Part shown: piece after piece, positions 1 through 5,690 of the stretch | How the letters are laid out: every line of letters begins with the position of its first letter | Numbering within the stretch: position 1 is the first letter of the stretch | NCBI GenBank assembly: GCA_003514765.1 | Contig: DOOY01000225.1 | Location: 1-5,690, forward strand | DNA: 5,690 nt | Direction of reading: 5' to 3' | Origin: Nitrosomonas sp. | GTDB lineage: Bacteria; Pseudomonadota; Gammaproteobacteria; Burkholderiales; Nitrosomonadaceae | The notes under the pieces: model-generated | The model's input: only the letters and a program-made list of their open reading frames with translations | Told to the model about the DNA's origin: nothing | Databases searched by the model: none | Program-made: the position numbers and the translations under genes

Positions 1-326
1 ATAATTTCTGTTATGCGCGCATTGCCGATCTGTTGAGAGATAACCCGGAAATATCAGGTATGTTCAGTGCAAGTTGGTGGTTTGATCCCCAGTTAGAAAA
101 AATTTCCCCCGAGTTAACATTTTTGCGTAGAGTGCCAGAAGAAAATGGTGCAAAAATATTTCGAATCGGAACGGATCCTTATGCAGTCTCTGATGCGATT
201 AAATTCTCGAGTCAGAGAAAGGAATTGTACGATTCTGGACTATACCGGCCGCAGGTATATCTGCTGGTTTGGTCAAGAAAAGATATGTTGAACTGGGCAA
301 TGCGTTTTAACGCGGAAATGGATTAG
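1..326 (+). CDS. Hypothetical protein, C-terminal part only (5' end outside the window)
   Basis: The reading frame is open from the first complete codon (position 3) to a TAG at 324-326, giving about 107 residues. A TTG at 33 could be read as a start, but the open frame continues upstream through sensible protein sequence (beginning NFCYARIADLL), so this is most likely the 3' end of a longer gene. Visible features are a NPEISGMFSASWWFDPQLE stretch, then ISPELTFLRRVPEENGA, and near the end a hydrophobic VYLLVWSRKDMLNWA segment. It shows no signal peptide, and no catalytic motif I can name. The Trp/Phe-rich SASWWFDPQLEKISP block looks like a conserved family signature and I have the impression of similar proteins near surface-polysaccharide genes, but I cannot name the family. 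It lies on the same strand as the glycan-modification genes that follow and is separated from them by about 240 bases. Function unknown. Confidence 0.75.
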   Translation, partial: NFCYARIADLLRDNPEISGMFSASWWFDPQLEKISPELTFLRRVPEENGAKIFRIGTDPYAVSDAIKFSSQRKELYDSGLYRPQVYLLVWSRKDMLNWAMRFNAEMD

Positions 327-527
327 TTTTTATATCTTAATCTAGAATCTGCGAGTGGACACGCACATTAAATGCGGTTGGTTTCAGCCGGAATAGGACT
401 TTGCCGTTTATCGGTAGTGATTCTGTTGTGGTCGTAAATTTTCGACTCAATTGCTGGTAATTTATGAAATTGGCCAAGAAAAAATATTGTAAAGATTGAT
501 CGCTGGTGTGGCGTGCAGAATGAAGGG

Positions 528-533
528 TATAAT
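528..533 (+). promoter_or_regulatory. Candidate -10 box upstream of the acyltransferase gene
   Basis: A perfect TATAAT lies 36 bases before the ATG at 570, which would put a transcript start near 540 and leave a leader of about 30 bases. No good -35 match sits at 16-19 bases upstream (best are CTGGTG or TGGTGT around 503-509), and the TG of an extended -10 is absent. The call therefore rests on the hexamer and its position alone. If real, it drives the acyltransferase and cyclotransferase genes together. Confidence 0.35.
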
Positions 534-569
534 CATTCGTGTCGTAACTTACTGTGATCTTTGCCACCC

Positions 570-1715
570 ATGAAATTTCTTTCCTATACGCACTTTACCG
601 AATTGCCGCCACGTTACGATTCCTTTTTTGAGCGACAACAGCAAATCAGTCTCTACCTTACTAGATATTGGTTCGAAAATTTGATCGATACTTCTTTTGT
701 CACAAATGATCAATGCCGTATTTTTGTTGTTGAGGATAATAAAAATTGTCAAGCGCTGTTGATGCTGGTGGCGCGTGAGCCAGCCTGTCAGAATGGTTCA
801 GTATATGCGGAGTGGAACCTTAAAGAAGGTTCCTTGGCAAGTTTGACGAATTTTCAAAGTAGTTATTACGCGCCTTTGACTGCCGATCTGAGTGAAGCCG
901 ACCTTGCTGCCGCTTGCCGGTGTCTGGCGCATGGCATAGCTGTTGAGTTTAAGTCCTATTATTTTATTGATTTGAATCTCATGGACCCTCAATCCCAGAT
1001 ATATGAGAGTCTTGCAGTTGCATTTGAAGCAGAAGGTTTTCGGACTCACCGGTATTTCTATAAAGGGAACTGGTTTGAAAATATAAATGCGCTGACTTTT
1101 GCGGATTACTTGTCCAGCCGCAACAAATCATCACAAAAGGCACTTAAAAATTTTCAGCGCAAGTTACGAAAGTTTACTAAAGAAGATCATATGAGCGTAA
1201 CGATAATGAACGGTGATGAAAGTCTTCCACAAATTCTGGATGCATATCGCGTTATTTACGATTTGAGTTGGAAAGAACCCGATTTTTATCCAAAGTTTGC
1301 TGAAGGTCTGCTGGTAGCATGCGCACAGCAAAAGAGTTTACGTTTTTGTCTTGTTAGTGTTGACGGCAAACCGGCCGCCCTTGAGTTTGCAGTAGTATGC
1401 GGATCCAAAGCAATAATGATTCGGACCGCATATGTAGGTGATTTTCAGAAATTCTCAGTAGGCTCGATCGCAATACTTACTATGATTGAACATCTGATTA
1501 ATGTTGATCATGTCCGCAGTATTGATTTTGGTGTTGATGATGACGCATATAAAGAAATATGGGTGCAGAATCGACGCGAACGCTGGGGGCTGACATTTTT
1601 TCGTCCTGATGGTTTGAACGGGCGTTTAGTTATGCTGAAGCTGGGATTTCGTAAACTGGATCACTGGCTGCGCAACATCGTTAAGTCGTTTGTCAAGCGT
1701 AAGCCATCTCCTTGA
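570..1715 (+). CDS. GNAT-fold acyltransferase of the CelD/BcsL type (FemAB/BioF2-like)
   Basis: The 381-residue protein matches the pattern of the CelD/BcsL acetyltransferase family (Acetyltransf_6 type), typical in length. The C-terminal domain carries the family marks: a basic segment SSRNKSSQKALKNFQRKLRK at 182-201, DGKPAALEFAV at 265-275, an AYVGDF strand at 287-292, SVGSIAILTMIEHL at 296-309, and the hallmark IDFGVDDDAYKEIWV at 318-332. The N-terminal half (about 1-165) fits the second, more variable GNAT lobe. No signal peptide or membrane span is seen, so it should act in the cytoplasm, transferring an acyl or aminoacyl group from a carrier. Relatives occur in exopolysaccharide and exosortase loci; donor and acceptor cannot be told here. 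ATG 570 is chosen over the in-frame TTG at 561, since a TGA at 555-557 closes the frame just upstream. No clear Shine-Dalgarno sequence precedes either. The stop lies four bases before the next start. Confidence 0.85.
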   Translation: MKFLSYTHFTELPPRYDSFFERQQQISLYLTRYWFENLIDTSFVTNDQCRIFVVEDNKNCQALLMLVAREPACQNGSVYAEWNLKEGSLASLTNFQSSYYAPLTADLSEADLAAACRCLAHGIAVEFKSYYFIDLNLMDPQSQIYESLAVAFEAEGFRTHRYFYKGNWFENINALTFADYLSSRNKSSQKALKNFQRKLRKFTKEDHMSVTIMNGDESLPQILDAYRVIYDLSWKEPDFYPKFAEGLLVACAQQKSLRFCLVSVDGKPAALEFAVVCGSKAIMIRTAYVGDFQKFSVGSIAILTMIEHLINVDHVRSIDFGVDDDAYKEIWVQNRRERWGLTFFRPDGLNGRLVMLKLGFRKLDHWLRNIVKSFVKRKPSP

Positions 1716-1719
1716 TTTG

Positions 1720-2445
1720 ATGATAAGTAAGTTTACTCAGAAACTCCTGAATGCTGGATTTAATGTAGTGAAGCCTGAGATTCTCGAGGCATTGCCACAT
1801 GATATTAAAGCGTTTACCCAAGGATTGGCGTTTTCACAAGGCATGTTATATGAAAGTACAGGCACAGAGGATGCTTCCAGTTTACGCCGCCTTGATCCTG
1901 AGACAGGGAAAATTGAATCGCTTAAAACATTGTCTGGTCACTGGGGAGAAGGTATCGCGATTCAAGAAGGCCGTATTGTTCAACTTACTTGGCATTCAGG
2001 TATTGCAATTGTCTATGACCTTGCGGATTTTTCCAAGCTGAATGAATGGTCGTTTGCAGGTGAGGGGTGGGGACTTGCTGCGATGGACGATGGTTATGTC
2101 ATGACCAATGGTGGCGGTGAATTAATATTTCGTAATCAAAATTTTGATTTAATTAAAACCGTCATGGCCCGGCGCAAAGGGTTGCCATTACGCTGGCTCA
2201 ACGACTTGGAATATGCTCGTGAGCGCTTGCTGGTGCATCGGCTTGGGGACAGTTTTCTCTATGAAATAGAGCCAGAAAATGGAACCATTGCGCGGCTTAT
2301 TGATGGCTCAGAACTCATTCGGCTTGCAAAACCAAAGGGCGATGAGAATGTGTTTAATGGCATTGCCTACGACAAGTCAACCGATACATTCTTTCTGACT
2401 GGAAAGCGTTGGCCATTATTGTTTAAAGTTCGAATCTCACCATAA
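1720..2445 (+). CDS. Glutaminyl-peptide cyclotransferase-like protein (plant/bacterial beta-propeller type)
   Basis: The 241-residue product shows, in order, the blocks of the plant/bacterial glutamine cyclotransferase family: FTQGL (32-36), LYEST (43-47), SSLRR (53-57), GEGI (76-79), QLTW (88-91), EGWGL (115-119), NDLEY (161-165, usually NELEY/W), FNGIAY (212-217) and TGKRWP (227-232). Family members cyclise N-terminal glutamine to pyroglutamate. The residues expected to line the active site (Gln of FTQGL, Glu of GEGI, Trp of QLTW and EGWGL, Asn of NDLEY, Lys of TGK) are present. Two things differ: the N-terminus is not hydrophobic, so there is no signal peptide, whereas many bacterial relatives are exported; and the block after NDLEY that normally reads ANVWxTD is here VHRLGDS, losing a conserved Trp. 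ATG 1720 is the first ATG in frame; in-frame TTG codons at 1690 and 1717 are alternatives. With no Shine-Dalgarno sequence and a four-base gap to the previous stop, translation is probably coupled to the acyltransferase gene. Activity or substrate may have changed. Confidence 0.85.
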   Translation: MISKFTQKLLNAGFNVVKPEILEALPHDIKAFTQGLAFSQGMLYESTGTEDASSLRRLDPETGKIESLKTLSGHWGEGIAIQEGRIVQLTWHSGIAIVYDLADFSKLNEWSFAGEGWGLAAMDDGYVMTNGGGELIFRNQNFDLIKTVMARRKGLPLRWLNDLEYARERLLVHRLGDSFLYEIEPENGTIARLIDGSELIRLAKPKGDENVFNGIAYDKSTDTFFLTGKRWPLLFKVRISP

Positions 2446-2593
2446 ATGTAACCCGACTTCGATGCTGCGCAAAGCGATATGATGAGAAGCTGATTGCATT
2501 GGTAGATGAACTGCCCGGGGAATTTGCGTCAGGTAAAATTGCTTGCGAGTAATATGCATATAGCTGCTCATGATGGATCTTGAATATTAAAAT

Positions 2594-3631
2594 ATGAAAC
2601 TGACAATTTTGTTCATTGCAAAAGTTTTAGGGTTGTTTGAAATAGCAAGTTGGCTTACCAGAAACCGAATCAGAATACTGGGTTATCACGGCATATGGTT
2701 TTTGGATGATCATTTTGGGAATTTTTTATATATGGATCCCGAGAAATTTCAAGCGCGCATGACATGGCTGGAACAATCGAAGTATTCAATTATATCCCTT
2801 GGTAAGGCCGTTGATGCTCTTCACGCAAAAAAAACAACTCCGTACTCCATAGTGATCACTATCGACGATGGTTGGTACGGTACCTATAAATATATGCTGC
2901 CTGTATTAGAACAAAAATCATTGCCCGCGACATTATATGTTTATACTGAAGCCGTTGAATCGCAAAAGCCATTGTTCCATATATTAATTTCTGCAATTTT
3001 ACAGCTAAGCAACAAAACAGCATTAAAAACTGATTCAACCGATGTCGATTCAAATAAAAAATTTGATGTTGATATCAGTAGTCCCTCAAAAAAACAAGAG
3101 GCTCTGTCAGATATTTTGAGAAAATTACATACGCTTGATAATGTTCAAGCAGAAGAATTTTGTCGTGACATTACTGTTGCACTGGGTTTTGATTATGAAT
3201 CTATTCTTGAATCACGTCAGTTCAGTCTGATGACATTCGACGAAATACAAAAGGCCGACCAACGGGGTTTAGATATTCAATTGCATACGCATACGCATCA
3301 TGTCGATATTGATGCACCTGAGAAAATTGTTGATGAAATTGCAATTAACAGGAAAAAACTCGAACCTTATGTAACTTCATCACTTGAACACTTCTGCTAT
3401 CCCAGTGGCATTCATAGTCTTGAAATGCAGCGTTATCTGGAAACTAATGCTGTTGTTTCAGGAACGCTGTGCGACACTGGATTGGTCACATCCGGGGCAA
3501 ATTTGTTCGAATTAAACAGGATTCTAGATGGCCAGCAAGTTTCTCAATTGGAATTTGAAGGGGAAATATCAGGATTCTTGGAATTGACCCGGGAGATGAG
3601 AAATAAATTCAAGCGTTTGATTGCTTCATAG
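2594..3631 (+). CDS. Polysaccharide deacetylase (NodB/CE4 family)
   Basis: The 345-residue protein carries the CE4 motifs: ILGYHG (28-33); TIDDGW (89-94), whose second Asp is expected to bind the metal and whose first should act as catalytic base; HTHTH (231-235), the H(S/T)xxH metal site; and HFCYPSG (266-272). A late NRILDGQQVSQLEFEGE block (308-324) looks characteristic of a subfamily that also has the NFLYMDPEKFQARM block near 43-56. It should remove N- or O-acetyl groups from a glycan. About 135 residues separate the TIDDGW and HTHTH motifs, far more than in a minimal NodB domain; the extra part (about 120-215) is helical-looking with a K/S/D-rich stretch at 145-170. The N-terminus is mildly hydrophobic (MKLTILFIAKVLGLFEIASWL) but followed by a basic stretch and lacks a cleavage site, so location is uncertain. 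ATG 2594 is fixed by an in-frame TAA at 2588-2590. No good ribosome binding site is visible. The gene is clearly more AT-rich than typA. Confidence 0.9.
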   Translation: MKLTILFIAKVLGLFEIASWLTRNRIRILGYHGIWFLDDHFGNFLYMDPEKFQARMTWLEQSKYSIISLGKAVDALHAKKTTPYSIVITIDDGWYGTYKYMLPVLEQKSLPATLYVYTEAVESQKPLFHILISAILQLSNKTALKTDSTDVDSNKKFDVDISSPSKKQEALSDILRKLHTLDNVQAEEFCRDITVALGFDYESILESRQFSLMTFDEIQKADQRGLDIQLHTHTHHVDIDAPEKIVDEIAINRKKLEPYVTSSLEHFCYPSGIHSLEMQRYLETNAVVSGTLCDTGLVTSGANLFELNRILDGQQVSQLEFEGEISGFLELTREMRNKFKRLIAS

Positions 3632-3787
3632 GGTGTTCTTTTTTGTCAGATTGCTTTGAAGTCCCGTTTGGCTTGACAAAGGGTTCCAATATTCAACTGC
3701 CGTTGTGACGCGCGGTAATAGTGTTGTTTTTTTCTGACCGCCATTTCCAACATGATGATTTGTTTCGGTAACGTGACTGGTGAGAAA

Positions 3788-3817
3788 TTGGCTTTATTAA
3801 CAATCGGCTGGTATAAT
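3788..3817 (+). promoter_or_regulatory. Sigma-70 type promoter of typA with extended -10
   Basis: TATAAT at 3812-3817 is a perfect -10 box and is preceded by TGG at 3809-3811, giving the TGn extended -10 element. TTGGCT at 3788-3793 is a partial -35 match with an 18-base spacer. Transcription would start near 3824, leaving a leader of about 45 bases before the typA start. This is the best promoter in the window. Confidence 0.7.
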
Positions 3818-3852
3818 ATTGCCCCCATCGCATCGTCTTAACAGCATATTTC

Positions 3853-3858
3853 TGAGGA
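3853..3858 (+). promoter_or_regulatory. Ribosome binding site of typA
   Basis: TGAGGA is a good Shine-Dalgarno match, ten bases before the ATG at 3869, with a T-rich spacer. It is the only clear Shine-Dalgarno sequence in the window; the three complete upstream genes lack one. It supports the typA start chosen. Confidence 0.75.
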
Positions 3859-3868
3859 ATTATTTTTT

Positions 3869-5680
3869 ATGTCTCGCCCTATCCGTAATATCGCCATAAT
3901 CGCGCACGTTGATCATGGCAAAACCACGCTGGTTGATAAACTTTTACATCAGGCCGGTACATTTGCATCGCATCAGCAGGTATCCGAGCGCGTCATGGAT
4001 TCCAACGATATCGAAAAAGAGCGCGGTATTACTATTTTGTCCAAAAATTGCGCCATTGATTATGAGGGTATCCATATCAATATTGTAGATACACCGGGGC
4101 ACGCAGATTTTGGCGGAGAAGTGGAGCGTGTTTTGTCGATGGTGGATGGGGTGTTGTTGCTGGTTGATGCGGTTGAAGGCCCGATGCCGCAAACGCGCTT
4201 TGTCACCAAAAAAGCACTGGCGCTTGGGTTGTGCCCTATTGTCGTGGTGAACAAAATCGACCGACCGGGGGCGCGCCCTGATTGGGTGGTCGATCAGACA
4301 TTTGATTTGTTCGATAAATTAGGCGCAAATGACAAACAGCTTGATTTTCCGGTTGTGTATGCATCCGCTTTGAATGGTTACGCATCGCTGGATTACAATC
4401 ATCCCAATGACGACATGCGTTCGTTATTTGAAACGATTGTTAAACAAGTTCATGCGCCTGAAGGCGATCCGGAAGAGCCGCTGCAATTACAGATCAGCAC
4501 GCTGGATTATTCCAGTTTCGTCGGGCGTATCGGTGTCGGGCGTATTCGACGCGGACGGTTGAGACCCGGTCAGGAAGTGATGGTGATGTCAGGTGATAAG
4601 ATTGCTAAAAAGAAAGTAAATCAGGTGCTTTGTTTCCGTGGTCTTGAGCGTGAACAAATGAGCGAAGCGCTGGCCGGCGACATTGTATTGATTAATGGTA
4701 TTGAAGAACTCAGTATCGGAACCACCCTGGCCGATATTGATCGTCCTGAGGCCTTGCCAATCAGTATGGTTGACGAGCCGACGCTGACGATGACATTCCA
4801 GGTAAATACTTCACCTTTCGCCGGGCAGGAAGGTAAATTCGTTACCAGCCGTCAGCTACGCGAACGGCTTGAAAAAGAATTGTTGACCAATGTGGCCTTG
4901 CGCATGGAGGAAACCAGTGATACCGATTCATTTTTGGTTTCCGGGCGCGGTGAATTGCACTTGACCATTTTATTGGAGAATATGCGCCGTGAAGGCTATG
5001 AACTGGCGGTATCGCGTCCAAGTGTTGTGGTGCGCGAAATTAACGGTGAAAAATGCGAGCCGTTTGAAATGCTGACGGTTGATGTGGAGGACGCCAGTCA
5101 GGGCGCTGTGATGGAAGCGCTGGGGGCGCGGCGTGGCGATTTGCTGGATATGGTTTCAGATGGAAAAGGGCGGGTGCGGCTGGATTACCGTATACCGGCG
5201 CGTGGTTTGATCGGCTTTCAATCAGAATTCATGACCATGACGCGCGGTACTGGTCTGATCAGCCATGTGTTTGATGAATTCGCGCCCATGCGGTCAGATA
5301 TTCCGCCGCGCAGGAACGGGGTATTAATTTCGGGCGAACATGGTGAAGCGGTTGCGTATGCTTTATGGAAGTTGCAGGAACGTGGACGTATGTTTGTCAG
5401 TCCGGGAGACCGGTTATATGAGGGGATGGTGATCGGTATTCACAGCCGGGATAATGATCTGGTTGTTAATCCTATCAAAGGCAAGCAACTGACCAACTTC
5501 CGTGCGTCCGGTACGGATGAAGCAGTCACGCTGACACCGCCGATACAACTGACACTGGAGTCAGCCATTGAGTTTATTGCGGATGATGAATTGGTAGAAA
5601 TCACACCTAAAACCATACGCATCCGTAAGCGCCTGCTGTTAGAACATGAGCGTAAGCGTGCCTCGCGCGTAGCGGCGTGA
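3869..5680 (+). CDS. typA: Translational GTPase TypA/BipA
   Basis: The complete 603-residue protein is of the usual length for this family of ribosome-associated GTPases related to EF-G and LepA, which act in 50S subunit assembly and in growth at low temperature or under stress. All five GTPase motifs are intact: AHVDHGKTT (12-20), RGITI (52-56), DTPGH (74-78), NKID (128-131) and SAL (166-168). A beta-barrel domain follows (about 204-300), then the two EF-G-like alpha/beta domains (RGELHL at 360-365; [13 protein letters not shown] at 444-456), and the TypA-specific C-terminal domain containing [19 protein letters not shown] (534-552), which separates it from EF-G and LepA. The tail is basic ([20 protein letters not shown]). 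It is cytoplasmic. Its own promoter and ribosome binding site lie directly upstream, so it is not expected to depend on the glycan genes before it. Only ten bases follow the stop, so its terminator cannot be seen. The protein resembles betaproteobacterial TypA throughout, with no damaged motif. Confidence 0.98.
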   Translation: MSRPIRNIAIIAHVDHGKTTLVDKLLHQAGTFASHQQVSERVMDSNDIEKERGITILSKNCAIDYEGIHINIVDTPGHADFGGEVERVLSMVDGVLLLVDAVEGPMPQTRFVTKKALALGLCPIVVVNKIDRPGARPDWVVDQTFDLFDKLGANDKQLDFPVVYASALNGYASLDYNHPNDDMRSLFETIVKQVHAPEGDPEEPLQLQISTLDYSSFVGRIGVGRIRRGRLRPGQEVMVMSGDKIAKKKVNQVLCFRGLEREQMSEALAGDIVLINGIEELSIGTTLADIDRPEALPISMVDEPTLTMTFQVNTSPFAGQEGKFVTSRQLRERLEKELLTNVALRMEETSDTDSFLVSGRGELHLTILLENMRREGYELAVSRPSVVVREINGEKCEPFEMLTVDVEDASQGAVMEALGARRGDLLDMVSDGKGRVRLDYRIPARGLIGFQSEFMTMTRGTGLISHVFDEFAPMRSDIPPRRNGVLISGEHGEAVAYALWKLQERGRMFVSPGDRLYEGMVIGIHSRDNDLVVNPIKGKQLTNFRASGTDEAVTLTPPIQLTLESAIEFIADDELVEITPKTIRIRKRLLLEHERKRASRVAA

Positions 5681-5690
5681 GTCTGGCCGG

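Noticed and set aside
362..376. Small hairpin CGCA/TGCG in the first intergenic gap.
   Set aside because: Only four pairs, with no T run after it, so neither a terminator nor a convincing regulatory structure.
3608..3655. Possible intrinsic terminator after the deacetylase, with a run of T at 3650.
   Set aside because: The only stem before the T run is AAGC/GCTT, four pairs with an eight-base loop, lying too far upstream of the T run to count as a terminator.
3673..3701. TTGACA at 3673-3678, a perfect -35 hexamer.
   Set aside because: No acceptable -10 box lies 16-18 bases downstream; the nearest TATTCA is only 11 bases away. It is too far upstream of the TATAAT at 3812 to pair with it.
3712..3741. 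Inverted repeat GCGGT/ACCGC in the typA upstream region.
   Set aside because: Five pairs around a twenty-base loop is expected by chance and the stem does not extend.
3646..3828. A 60-codon minus-strand frame diverging from typA.
   Set aside because: It starts inside the typA promoter region, overlaps the -10 box, has no known motif and reads like an intergenic chance frame. A fragment of an old repeat is possible but nothing in the window supports it.

Overview
The window looks like the chromosome of a betaproteobacterium of moderate GC content. A Nitrosomonas-like member of the Nitrosomonadaceae is my best guess. The guess rests on the closely betaproteobacterial flavour of the TypA protein and on the type of surface-glycan genes beside it. 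It is an inference from remembered family patterns, not a search result.

Layout, all genes on the + strand. Positions 1-326 hold the 3' end of a gene whose function I do not recognise. Positions 327-569 are a gap with a good -10 box (528-533) just before the next gene. Positions 570-1715 encode a CelD/BcsL-type GNAT acyltransferase. Four bases later, 1720-2445 encode a glutaminyl-peptide cyclotransferase-like beta-propeller protein, so these two are almost certainly co-transcribed. Positions 2446-2593 are a short gap with no convincing signal, only a suggestive coding-like stretch. Positions 2594-3631 encode a polysaccharide deacetylase of the NodB/CE4 type. Positions 3632-3868 are a gap that ends in a strong extended -10 promoter and a good ribosome binding site. 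These serve 3869-5680, the complete translational GTPase gene typA/bipA.

The first four genes look like the end of an accessory locus for making or modifying a cell-surface polysaccharide: one enzyme that may add acyl groups, one that may remove acetyl groups, a cyclotransferase-like protein and an unknown. They are visibly more AT-rich than typA, most clearly in the deacetylase gene. typA is a conserved housekeeping and stress gene with its own promoter, and it marks the edge of the locus.

I see no tRNA, rRNA, CRISPR array, intact insertion sequence or convincing intrinsic terminator. I do not see a clearly new system. The best leads are the altered cyclotransferase, which has no export signal and has lost a usually conserved Trp-containing motif, and the unknown partial gene at the left edge.
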